From the NCBI GenBank assembly GCA_964291505.2, contig OZ220216.1, positions 62,001-126,000 of the forward strand: a stretch of 64,000 nucleotides of DNA, read 5' to 3'. The DNA is from Kistimonas sp964291505 (GTDB taxonomy: Bacteria; Pseudomonadota; Gammaproteobacteria; Pseudomonadales; Endozoicomonadaceae). The notes below the pieces were generated by a model. It ran no database searches. It was not told the DNA's origin and worked only from the letters and a program-made list of their open reading frames with translations. How positions within the stretch are numbered: position 1 is the stretch's first letter; each line of letters begins with the position of its first letter. Of this stretch, positions 9,336-17,129 are shown in pieces. A program made the position numbers and the translations under genes.

Positions 9336-9884
9336 TTACTGGTACTCAATCACTTTGTCAGCCTTCATCGAATACATGGCGTCACTGTATTCTGAGGTTT
9401 TCTTCTCTGTTTTCAGCTTACCGTAGACCCAATAGGGGGTATAAGCGGTTTCCTGATATTTGAGGCCTTCCGGAAATGTCACATAGACAATCTGGTTGGG
9501 TGGTGGCGGCGGCACATGGATACAGGCGCCCATGGTGGGAACCAGCAGGAACTCCGTCGCCATCTGCTTTTTGTTCATGTTCAGCGGCACCAGATAGCCA
9601 GGCACTTTGGCATAGACATTGTTGAGCTTATCCACCACCTTGCTGCCATGTTCCGTCATGTAGATCTGCATTTCGCCGAAAGGAATCTCGTCGCGTTCAT
9701 AGCGTTCGAGAATCTTTTCATCAAATGGCGGCATCAGATCATTCCAGATCACTTTCCGGACCGTTTCCTGTGTCTTTGCCGGCACTTTTTCAGTGGCGGC
9801 CATCAAGGCGGGCGACAGAAATAGAAAACTAATCAGTAGGTAGGCTTTTCTAAGTTGGCGTAAGGGTATCAGGGTGTGTGGCAT
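9336..9884 (-). CDS. DUF3299 domain protein, last gene of zinc operon
   Basis: A 182-aa exported protein with an N-terminal signal peptide (about residues 1-29, ending SPALMA). The body carries the DUF3299 hallmark: FLLVPTMGACIHVPPPPPN with its Cys-His pair, followed by QIVYV. Known DUF3299 members occur next to ABC transporter genes with DUF2796/ZrgA proteins, as here. It starts 15 bp after the permease stop, so it is the last gene of the Zur-boxed operon. A periplasmic metal-handling accessory role is inferred from context only. Confidence 0.85.
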   Translation of the reverse strand: MPHTLIPLRQLRKAYLLISFLFLSPALMAATEKVPAKTQETVRKVIWNDLMPPFDEKILERYERDEIPFGEMQIYMTEHGSKVVDKLNNVYAKVPGYLVPLNMNKKQMATEFLLVPTMGACIHVPPPPPNQIVYVTFPEGLKYQETAYTPYWVYGKLKTEKKTSEYSDAMYSMKADKVIEYQ

Positions 9885-9899
9885 CGTTATTTTCCTTTT

Positions 9900-11162
9900 T
9901 TATACCCGGATCGTCAGACCATCAGCCAGGGAGTTCCGGTAAGCACGCAGTGCAGGGAACAGGCCCAGTAACAGTGCCGCTGTGATAATCGCTATCATCA
10001 ACCCCAGTTCAAACAGTCCTGGCAGGCTGATGGTGAGATGCAGTCCCAGCCAGCCCTGAGCCAGAGGCTGGGCAGCAAACAGCAGCCCGTAGAGAAGCAG
10101 GTTACCTAACAGGCAGCCGGCCAGTGCATAGAACAGTGACTCAAACATCAACAGGAAAAAGATATGGCCGGGTCGGGCACCTACCGATCGCAGAATGGCC
10201 ATCTCCCGTCGTCGTTCATTCAGTGACGTCAAAATGGCTGTCAGCATGCCGACCAGTCCGGCTAATACTACCAGAGCGGCTACACCCAGTAGAGCCTTTT
10301 CCGCGACACCAACCAGTTGCCAGAGCTGTTGGAGGGCGACTCCTGGCAGCACCGCCAGCAGCGCTTCCTGGGGATACTCGTTGATCAGTCGTTGGAGCCG
10401 GAAGGTGGCCATGCGCGATTTCAGGCCCACATAAAAGGCGGTGATCGCTTCAGGTTCCAGCGACAGGTTACGTGCCTTTTCGGCAGAAACGGTCAGGCCG
10501 GGAATCGGTGGGGCGCCGTTGTGCCAGTCCACGTGCAGCGCTTCAATTCCCTGCAGTGAAATCAGAATGACCCGATCCATCGGGGTACCGGTTCGTTGCA
10601 GGATGCCACTGATCCGGAAGGGTTTATCGTCATGATTCTGCAGGCTGACCATTTCGACGCCATGGGCGAGCGTGATGCTTTGCCCAGTTGTATAACCCAG
10701 TTCTGCCGCGATATCGGCCCCTATGACAGCGTCGTAAAGATCGGAAAAGGCCTTGCCGCTGGCAAAGACAAGCGGCTGATCACCGGCATGGCGAAAATGC
10801 TCGAACATTGCGGTATTGGTGCCCACGACCCGGTAACCACGATGGGAGTCGCCCAGTGATACCGGGATTGTCCAGTCAACGGCCGGATCACTGGCGATCT
10901 CCTCCCAGGTTTCCCGGGAGATATTATTGGTCGCATCACCAATATGGAACACCGAATAGAGCAACAGATTAATACCGCTGCTGCGAGCTCCCACGATCAG
11001 GTCGGTACCGGAGATGGTATTGGTGAAGCTGTTCTTGGCTTCCACCCGGATACGTTCAACGCCCAGCAGCAAGGCAACACTGATGGCAATGGAAATCACT
11101 GTCAGCAGCGCCGTGATGCGGCGGTTGAGAATACTGCGGCAGGCAAGCTTTAAGAGTGACAT
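9900..11162 (-). CDS. ABC transporter permease, FtsX/MacB type, of zinc operon
   Basis: A 420-aa inner-membrane permease with one N-terminal helix (about 17-37), a large periplasmic domain (about 40-270), and three C-terminal helices ending with the FtsX-type tail (LRAYRNSLADGLTIRV). The cytoplasmic coupling segment LNERRREMAILRSVGARPGHI is characteristic of MacB/LolC/FtsX permeases. The start overlaps the end of the ATPase gene by 13 bp, indicating translational coupling. In Vibrio cholerae a similar ABC system next to ZrgA contributes to zinc uptake; the type VII (MacB-like) fold would fit extraction or mechanotransmission rather than a classic importer. Confidence 0.88.
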   Translation of the reverse strand: MSLLKLACRSILNRRITALLTVISIAISVALLLGVERIRVEAKNSFTNTISGTDLIVGARSSGINLLLYSVFHIGDATNNISRETWEEIASDPAVDWTIPVSLGDSHRGYRVVGTNTAMFEHFRHAGDQPLVFASGKAFSDLYDAVIGADIAAELGYTTGQSITLAHGVEMVSLQNHDDKPFRISGILQRTGTPMDRVILISLQGIEALHVDWHNGAPPIPGLTVSAEKARNLSLEPEAITAFYVGLKSRMATFRLQRLINEYPQEALLAVLPGVALQQLWQLVGVAEKALLGVAALVVLAGLVGMLTAILTSLNERRREMAILRSVGARPGHIFFLLMFESLFYALAGCLLGNLLLYGLLFAAQPLAQGWLGLHLTISLPGLFELGLMIAIITAALLLGLFPALRAYRNSLADGLTIRV

Positions 11163-11902
11163 GCGGCTTTCTCCTGCAGCGCGGCATTCTCTGTCACGGC
11201 CGCGCGGTTCAGCTCGGCCAGTGACAGAGTACGGTCAAACAAATGTTCCAGTCCTGAGTCGTGACTGACAAACAGCAGTGTGCTGCCGGCAGCTTCGCAC
11301 TCTTTGAACAACAACCGGATAAAGGCTTCCCGGGTATCGGAATCCAGTGCCGATGTGGGTTCATCGGCAATCAGGATTTCCGGGCGTCCAATCAGCGCCC
11401 GTGCGGCGGCGACACGTTGTTGCTGTCCAATGCTGAGCGCTGTGACCGGACGGGCCAGTAGCGCAGGATCGGACAGTCCCAGTTGTGCCAGAAGCCTTAT
11501 CGCTTCCTCGTTACCCGATTGGCCTGCTGTCGCCAGCTTTTGCCTGCGTTCCGGCGAAAAGTTCAGGGGTAGCAGGACGTTCTCCAGCACGGACAGATAG
11601 GGAATCAGGTTGAACATCTGGAAGATGAAACCCACATGGTCTGCCCTAAAGCGATCCCGCGCCGCAGGCTTGAGCTGATTGACCGGCGTACCGAGCAGGG
11701 AAACCTGTCCCCGTTCAGGCACCAGTACGCCACCAATCAGCCCCAGCAGCGTGGTTTTGCCACTGCCGCTGGGTCCTTTAAGAAAAACCTTTTCTCCCGG
11801 AGTGATAACGAATGCCGGAATATCCAGAACCGGTTGCCCCGGCTGCCAGCTGAACAGGAGATCATCCAGCTGGACAGGCGGTGTTGTTTGTATGACCGTC
11901 AT
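11150..11902 (-). CDS. ABC transporter ATP-binding protein (LolD-like) of zinc operon
   Basis: A 250-aa ATPase with Walker A GPSGSGKTT (near residue 40), the signature ALSIGQQQR, Walker B ILIADEPTSALD, and the switch His in LLFVSHD. It resembles LolD/MacB ATPases that pair with FtsX-type permeases. It starts 4 bp after the zrgA-like stop and overlaps the permease gene. Together with the permease it forms the energised core of the putative zinc system. Confidence 0.9.
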   Translation of the reverse strand: MTVIQTTPPVQLDDLLFSWQPGQPVLDIPAFVITPGEKVFLKGPSGSGKTTLLGLIGGVLVPERGQVSLLGTPVNQLKPAARDRFRADHVGFIFQMFNLIPYLSVLENVLLPLNFSPERRQKLATAGQSGNEEAIRLLAQLGLSDPALLARPVTALSIGQQQRVAAARALIGRPEILIADEPTSALDSDTREAFIRLLFKECEAAGSTLLFVSHDSGLEHLFDRTLSLAELNRAAVTENAALQEKAACHS

Positions 11903-11906
11903 TGGC

Positions 11907-12476
11907 TCAGAACCGGAATACTGGCTTGTTGCGATTGAGGGTTGCCGACATCTGACCTTTATCGGTCAGCGCCTGCACTTTCAGCGATTCACTGTTGGCA
12001 AAGCGTTCAAACAGTTGTGCTTCGATCTGGGTCAGGGCTTTTGGATCGTTACATTCAAACACCTGGCTGACGGTGAAGTCCAGGTGTTTGCCCTCGTCAT
12101 GATGGCTATCGTGATAATGGTGGTCATGATGGTGGCCATGGTCATCGTCATGATGCGCTTCAGCCGTATGATTGGCCTTGCTGCTGAGTAGTGTACATTG
12201 GGCTGCTGCCGGTATTTTCCACATGGACGCTTGTTTCAGGCGATCAATGGCCTGGTCGACCTGCTGTTCCCGCTCCGGGCTGGAGATGCTTTCAAAGCCG
12301 ACAATGTCATGGCCGGGAATGGTCATTTCAAGATGCAGAAGTTTGCCTTCCACCGCCAGGTTCAGTTGCCCGGTACCGTGTACGTGGGCGTCATGATGAC
12401 GTGAGGTTTCCGCTGCAATAGGCGCAGAGATAAAGAGGATTGCAGCCAGGCTGCGGCAGAATGTTCGCTGGTTCAT
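11907..12476 (-). CDS. zrgA: DUF2796 / ZrgA-like periplasmic zinc-binding protein
   Basis: A 189-aa exported protein with a signal peptide (about residues 1-22, ending PIAA). The start has AGGAAAG at good spacing. After HHDAHVHGTGQLNLAVEG, the DUF2796 N-terminal signature, a long His/Asp-rich segment (about residues 105-133, with clusters of HH, HDH and HHD) should bind Zn2+. The family includes ZrgA, a Zur-regulated zinc-uptake protein of Vibrio cholerae. Its position behind a Zur box, upstream of an ABC transporter, supports zinc acquisition under limitation. Direct transport function is inferred from the homologue. Confidence 0.85.
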   Translation of the reverse strand: MNQRTFCRSLAAILFISAPIAAETSRHHDAHVHGTGQLNLAVEGKLLHLEMTIPGHDIVGFESISSPEREQQVDQAIDRLKQASMWKIPAAAQCTLLSSKANHTAEAHHDDDHGHHHDHHYHDSHHDEGKHLDFTVSQVFECNDPKALTQIEAQLFERFANSESLKVQALTDKGQMSATLNRNKPVFRF

Positions 12477-12556
12477 GGTACTTTCCTGTCGTACAGTCGC
12501 GCGATTATCCGATGCGCATACTGAAGTATGATTGTGTCATTTATGTGTTGATGGCT

Positions 12557-12862
12557 TCACTCGAAAACGACAGGAGGTGCTCGAATACGGCGCAGGATCT
12601 TATGTTGTTCAGCGAGCCGAAGTATGGCTGGCCTGCTAATAACGGTATAGGTGGAGACATGCTGCGGCATGCTCACGCTATTCAATATCGAGGGGGCTGA
12701 TGCCTGGTGGCAGAGACTGCAGTCCGCATGCCATTCAAGCAGAAGATCGCCATCGTGTGCGTGAGCATTCCCCAGGACCGACCAGCACAGCAGAACAGCC
12801 ACAAGCATCATCATGATGGAGGTCTGCTTGGGGCTGGAAGTGATCGTGTCTGGTACGTACAT
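12557..12862 (-). CDS. small exported CxxC protein, first gene of Zur-boxed operon (possible zinc chaperone)
   Basis: A 101-aa protein with a hydrophobic signal-like segment (residues 17-35, ending GNAHAH) followed by HADCSLCHQA, a His/Cys motif able to bind metal. Small proteins of this pattern are annotated near zinc ABC systems as putative zinc chaperones; I recognise the pattern, not a firm family. The ATG at 12862 lacks a clear ribosome-binding site, and an ATG cluster at residues 17-19 is an alternative start. It lies 31 bp downstream of the Zur box and 80 bp before zrgA. Position, signal segment and motif make it a likely real gene. Confidence 0.65.
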   Translation of the reverse strand: MYVPDTITSSPKQTSIMMMLVAVLLCWSVLGNAHAHDGDLLLEWHADCSLCHQASAPSILNSVSMPQHVSTYTVISRPAILRLAEQHKILRRIRAPPVVFE

Positions 12863-12893
12863 CGAACGCGACGGATCTGCTGGGAAATGGGAC

Positions 12894-12908
12894 TGTTATG
12901 TTATAACA
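12894..12908 (-). promoter_or_regulatory. Zur box controlling the zinc operon
   Basis: The sequence TGTTAT-GTT-ATAACA is a 6-bp perfect inverted repeat with a 3-bp centre, identical in arms and spacing to the core of the gammaproteobacterial Zur consensus (TGTTAT-ANT-ATAACA). It lies 31 bp upstream of the start codon of the first operon gene, and TATAAC within it can serve as the -10 element on the minus strand, so zinc-bound Zur would block the promoter. Confidence 0.85.
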
Positions 12909-12951
12909 CTTTTAATGCGCTGAAAATCATAGAGATAAGGTGTGGATGTTC

Positions 12952-13254
12952 TCATTCCATGTTATCGAGCTCACTCTCCTGGACTTCGAGAAATTTTCCT
13001 GTGACCACCTGCCCTTTGACCCGGTTGCAGTACCAGTTGTAAAAGGGATAGGCGATAAGGGCAGACATCACCCCGCCAATACCACTGAGGAAAGGGGTGA
13101 AAAACATGACAACCAACCAGGCCGCAGGATTGGCTACCGCCTTGGAAGTAAAGACCCCAAGCAGTCCCAGAAAAATCCCGCTGCCAAAGCCAACGATGAA
13201 GCTGAGCGAACAGAGTGAACCCAGGGAAAGTTCCATCCGGTAGGTTTTCAGCAT
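12952..13254 (-). CDS. small multi-spanning membrane protein, unknown function
   Basis: A 100-aa protein with about three hydrophobic segments, rich in Gly/Phe/Leu (for example SGIFLGLLGVF and ISGIGGVM-type stretches), and a charged C-terminus ending ESELDNME. The ATG at 13254 has AAGGAG nine bases upstream and is preferred over the GTG at 13263. It lies upstream of the Zur box and runs in the same direction, but the 89-bp gap carrying the box suggests the zinc operon has its own promoter. No family was recognised. Confidence 0.65.
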   Translation of the reverse strand: MLKTYRMELSLGSLCSLSFIVGFGSGIFLGLLGVFTSKAVANPAAWLVVMFFTPFLSGIGGVMSALIAYPFYNWYCNRVKGQVVTGKFLEVQESELDNME

Positions 13255-13344
13255 GTATCCCACTCCTTTGTTGTGCCTTCCTGGCAGCTTGTATTCTCAA
13301 TTTATCTCAGCATAAAAGCTGGAGTTCTGCGAGTCTTCCTATAC

Positions 13345-13761
13345 TCAGAGCCGCCACGGTTTGAGAAATTGACGGTACTTATCCGTGAGTTGTGGAAATG
13401 TGTAAATGCCTTTTTTCTGCCAGGACGTTGTATTTGTAATGGCTGAGGTTTGGCAGGCAAAAGCCAGCACATCATCGTGGGGATAAACATACCAATAACC
13501 TCGTTCATAAAAGGCAATCGACAGGTTTTGGTGTTCGAGGTGTGATGAAAGTGTCAGTCGGGATTTCAGCAGTACCGAGAGCTGTGTGGTTCCACTATGG
13601 TGGCGGGCAATGAAATCCACAACTTCATTGTTTGCCAGCAATCCTTGACTGAAAAAACCATAGCTGGCTAATGCGGCAGACACTTTGAGGTGATTATATT
13701 GTCGTTTATCAATGTTAGTGAGTTTGTCAAAATCAATATGTTGAAATTCTACGTTTTCCAT
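13345..13761 (-). CDS. hypothetical protein, weak PD-(D/E)XK-like pattern
   Basis: A 138-aa soluble protein in an AT-rich stretch. It has a predicted helical N-terminus (IDKRQYNHLKVSAALASYGF), then VDFIARHHSGTTQLSVLLKSRLTL and LSIAFYERGYWYVYPHDDVL. The order D...(Q/L)xKxR... followed by strand-like WYVYPHD resembles some uncharacterised nuclease-fold proteins that have QVKGR and WYLYPHDEL, but the catalytic pattern is incomplete (LLKSR rather than an acidic-x-K), so activity is doubtful. No ribosome-binding site is obvious. It stands alone between the membrane protein gene and the divergent secreted protein gene. Confidence 0.55.
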   Translation of the reverse strand: MENVEFQHIDFDKLTNIDKRQYNHLKVSAALASYGFFSQGLLANNEVVDFIARHHSGTTQLSVLLKSRLTLSSHLEHQNLSIAFYERGYWYVYPHDDVLAFACQTSAITNTTSWQKKGIYTFPQLTDKYRQFLKPWRL

Positions 13762-14021
13762 TATTTTTTATCAAAATAGTTTTTTGTACATGTTTGCCAA
13801 ATGTTATCGAATAATCATAGTCGTTAAAATGGCTGTTCGAGAAATATAAAAAATAGTGGATTGATAAAAAATATTGTCATAACGGCATGCCAATAAATTT
13901 ACTATAAAAACACTGTCTTATGATTGTGGTTATAAATCCAGACGTTATGTGAACAGTCTTTAATCTCGCACGATTAATGCTGCTTCTTTTAATTCTGTAC
14001 TCCTTTTCAGGAGGGTTCGCG

Positions 14022-16142
14022 ATGAGATGTTTCTCTTTCCGATGGCTCTGTGTATACAGTTTAATAATGCTATTGTCTGCAACCGCCAGAGCTGATCTGC
14101 CCTATGTCAGCCCACAGCAGACTTACGAAGAGATTATCACGGGTTTGTCTCCCGATCTGGATTCCGCCGATATAACGCCCTGGCAGCACCCTGCTGAAGA
14201 AATTACAGAAAAAACCATTGAAGGTATTTGGGAAACAATACAGACAAAAGTCCCTTTTACCTTTAGCTCAAAACCTATTTCGATTGCATCAGGTCTAAAA
14301 ACGGTACTTGAAAAAATATACAGTTTTCTGGGGCCGATTCTTGAAGAGTATGATATCGAACATAACAACATTACTGAATACAGTAATATGCTTCCAGTGA
14401 CGTTTGGTAAAGGTGCTTTCGAAATTATTGCCTATGATCCTTATTCTACTAAGGATCGACTATCACCTAACCCTGTTTCTACCTCTGATACGCCATTATT
14501 TCGGGTAAAGATGTATCCCGAATTTGCAGCAAATGACGCATCTGAATTTGTGTTGAAAAATCTGGAGGTGTTACGGCTAACATCAAAACCAACTTCACAA
14601 AATATGGTGGTTGAGTTTTATACGGCAAATGATGACACGCTGGTCGATAAACTGCACCTGCCTGCGAGAATGACGAATGATCAGTTTGGCGCCTGTCTTA
14701 CCAAGGCTAAAAGCCGCAGTTATATTAATTATCAGAAACAGCATCCCTATAGCTATGCGCGGGAGCCGGGACGGCAGAAGACTCGTTGTACCTGGAATAA
14801 CCGCGCGCCAAACTGCGCGGTATCCAACAGCTGGGTATTGTTGAATGTGATTGATCCCCTCTGGCCCAAAACCTCTTTTAATACCAGTTTTACCCATCAG
14901 ACCTGGGAAAGCATGACGGATGATCAACGGGCCTATTATGGCCCGATGATGTGGCAGAACACGATACCCATTAGTAAGTCTGAAATCAGTCCTATGGATC
15001 CGGATTACCAGCTGAAACTCTGGCGTGATCCGGAATGGCTACTGCGTTCGGACCATATGTTTGTTTATGGTAATAACTACTACAACGATTTTGTCCAAAA
15101 CGGTCAAATCATTGTTGAAACGGATGAGCATGGCTATAAAAAACCGAATCAGGGAATCAGTTTCGGTGACGATGGGAAAGCCTATTATCAGGTTTATGTC
15201 CCCCGCAATGGTCAGTATGAATTGACGCTGGCTTTCAGTCATGAAGCGGCGGCGACTTTGACGGTGCGCAGTGCACTGGACAACAGCGTTATTTTCAGTA
15301 CCGAAGCACCCGCCCCGGAGGATGGCCTTAAGCATCTCAAAGTCTCTGTGCCGAGGGAAGTTGATCTTCAACAGGGACTACTATACGTCAGTGTTGAAGG
15401 TAATCATCTTGATTACCACTACATGTTGCTGAGTTATGTCGGTAACCGTGAAGAGGAGCGGTACGAATACCTTGAAACACAGCGTGACCTGATTCGGCGT
15501 GAGGTGGTTAGCGCGATTGTTCATATCGATGAACATACGACGACCCGCGATGAAATCGGTGACAGTATCGAGCACGCCCGCTTTACCCTCAAACATCTGG
15601 TCAAGCGTCGTTATGAGGAACTTAAAGCCAGGGAATATTCGCCGTCAGAGCCCTTGATGCAGGAGATTCGCCGTTTTATCAAACAGCTTGAAGATCGCAT
15701 AGCGAAAGCACAGAGAGACTATGATCAGTATCCGGATGATACCGAGATTCTGATTCATGGTGCGGATGTGGTCAGGAGTAATGACTACGTCAAACTTCGC
15801 GGTAATGAAGCGCTCTTTATCGGTGAAAGCCTGTTTGAAGGCAAGATTGGCGATGCGTCGTATAAGGTGACAATTCCAAGAAGTGGTTATTACCGGACGG
15901 AGTACATTATTTCTACCTATGATGTTGGCGCCAGCATCAATGTACAGGACGAGAATAACCGGACGTTCTACAGCACACGCTTGCCCAGAACCTCAGACAG
16001 CATTTTCTCGCCACGGTATGAGGCTATCACCAGTGATGATGCTCGGGAGTATTTCGAGGCAGGTGATACGATCATCAACATCTGGTGTACCAATGGACGG
16101 TTTACCCTGCAGAAGTTCAAGCTAACCTTTGATGGCGCGTAA
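14022..16142 (+). CDS. large secreted protein with two carbohydrate-binding-like repeats and a coiled coil, unknown function
   Basis: The ATG at 14022 follows AGGAGGG at ideal spacing, giving 706 aa; upstream in-frame codons are not needed. Residues 1-24 form a signal peptide ending ATARA. The N-terminal 330 residues match nothing I know and include a Cys-containing RCTWNNRAPNCAV segment. Two beta-sandwich-like modules follow. Both have the order 'YYQVYVPRNGQYEL' / 'YKVTIPRSGYYRTEY', a pattern typical of CBM6-like or PPC-like domains (about residues 350-475 and 595-706). Between them lies a charged helical coiled-coil region (about 485-585). Secretion and sugar or surface binding are inferences. 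It is flanked by AT-rich DNA and a strong stem-loop downstream. Confidence 0.8.
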   Translation: MRCFSFRWLCVYSLIMLLSATARADLPYVSPQQTYEEIITGLSPDLDSADITPWQHPAEEITEKTIEGIWETIQTKVPFTFSSKPISIASGLKTVLEKIYSFLGPILEEYDIEHNNITEYSNMLPVTFGKGAFEIIAYDPYSTKDRLSPNPVSTSDTPLFRVKMYPEFAANDASEFVLKNLEVLRLTSKPTSQNMVVEFYTANDDTLVDKLHLPARMTNDQFGACLTKAKSRSYINYQKQHPYSYAREPGRQKTRCTWNNRAPNCAVSNSWVLLNVIDPLWPKTSFNTSFTHQTWESMTDDQRAYYGPMMWQNTIPISKSEISPMDPDYQLKLWRDPEWLLRSDHMFVYGNNYYNDFVQNGQIIVETDEHGYKKPNQGISFGDDGKAYYQVYVPRNGQYELTLAFSHEAAATLTVRSALDNSVIFSTEAPAPEDGLKHLKVSVPREVDLQQGLLYVSVEGNHLDYHYMLLSYVGNREEERYEYLETQRDLIRREVVSAIVHIDEHTTTRDEIGDSIEHARFTLKHLVKRRYEELKAREYSPSEPLMQEIRRFIKQLEDRIAKAQRDYDQYPDDTEILIHGADVVRSNDYVKLRGNEALFIGESLFEGKIGDASYKVTIPRSGYYRTEYIISTYDVGASINVQDENNRTFYSTRLPRTSDSIFSPRYEAITSDDAREYFEAGDTIINIWCTNGRFTLQKFKLTFDGA

Positions 16143-16175
16143 AGTGCTCACATATCAGTAAATACTCGTTAAGTT

Positions 16176-16220
16176 GACAATGGCAAGCGGTAAAAACGTA
16201 CTTTATCGTTTGTCATTGTC
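16176..16220 (+). repeat. 14-bp inverted repeat / RNA stem-loop
   Basis: GACAATGGCAAGCG and CGTTTGTCATTGTC can form 14 consecutive base pairs as RNA (two G-U) around a 17-nt AT-rich loop. It starts 34 bp after the secreted-protein stop codon and is followed by T-rich sequence. It may be a terminator or an operator for the NYN gene; TTGACA inside the left arm could also be a -35 element. Confidence 0.55.
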
Positions 16221-16357
16221 TGCTCAGGTTTTAAAGCGGTTTTACATCTAGTGTCCTCACCGTGAAACGAGTCTTTCCTGTCTTCATCACATTTGTACAT
16301 TGAAACTAGCGCCGTTATTTGCCAGTCTGAAATGGTTAACATGCAGTGGAGAGCACG

Positions 16358-17119
16358 ATGAAAACCACAGGCAAGGAGCGCCGGGTTCCTGTAGAGAATG
16401 ATGGTGTTGCCGTTCTGTTTGATGCGGAAAATATATCACCCCGCAGTACCTCGCTGGTTGTTGAGCAGGCCAGGCAATATGGCGTAAAACCGATTCTTCG
16501 CGCTTATGCAGACTTTTCCCGGGGACATACCAAAGGTTGGGAGCAACCCGCCCTGAAATACGGTATTCGTACCATCCATCAATTCAGTTATCGCTCCGGC
16601 AACAGTAGCAGCGACTTCCTGATGATGTACGACGCGTTTAAGTTACTGCACAGTGGCAAGGTCGGTATTTTCCTGGTGGTCACAAACGATGGGGATTTTT
16701 TAACACCCATACAGTTGATTCGTCAGTCCGGTGGTTATGTGCATGGCTTTGCTGACCGGGGAAAGGTCAAGAATGAGCTGGTTCGTGCCTGTGACACCTT
16801 TTCATTTATACCGGGCGACAGTCTGGGTCCCATGGAACTCGAGCAGGAAGGCAATACGATTCCTGTACCGGTCACCCGTGAACTGGTGCAGGCCTGTGAG
16901 CAGTTAGACCCAAGTAATGGTTGGATTTCCCTTTCCCGTTTGGGACAGCACGCACGTATCCCTCTCAGGGGGGCAGGTTATCGGTTTCGAAATCTTTCGC
17001 GCCTGATTCGTGCTTGTGGCGCGTTTGAAACGGATGCCGAGAGAGGGCACCAGTTTGTGCGTCTGGTGAATGAAACCAGTATTGAGGAATTTCTGGATCA
17101 GGCGTCATCAGACGCCTGA
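16358..17119 (+). CDS. NYN-domain (LabA/DUF88-like) protein with C-terminal OST-HTH/LOTUS-like region
   Basis: A 253-aa protein. The ATG has GGAGA five bases upstream. The N-terminal NYN domain (about 15-155) has the acidic PIN-like nuclease residues D22 with N25 (VLFDAENI), D86 (SSSDFLMMYDA) and D111/D113 (VTNDGDFL), which coordinate metal in this family. The C-terminal about 80 residues (WISLSRLGQHARIPLRGAGYRFRNLSRLIRACG, quoted only as its borders W190-G220) look like an OST-HTH/LOTUS RNA-binding domain. RNA cleavage or binding is therefore likely, but the target is unknown. It ends 10 bp before the convergent MCE gene. Confidence 0.85.
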   Translation: MKTTGKERRVPVENDGVAVLFDAENISPRSTSLVVEQARQYGVKPILRAYADFSRGHTKGWEQPALKYGIRTIHQFSYRSGNSSSDFLMMYDAFKLLHSGKVGIFLVVTNDGDFLTPIQLIRQSGGYVHGFADRGKVKNELVRACDTFSFIPGDSLGPMELEQEGNTIPVPVTRELVQACEQLDPSNGWISLSRLGQHARIPLRGAGYRFRNLSRLIRACGAFETDAERGHQFVRLVNETSIEEFLDQASSDA

Positions 17120-17129
17120 TCATTAATGC

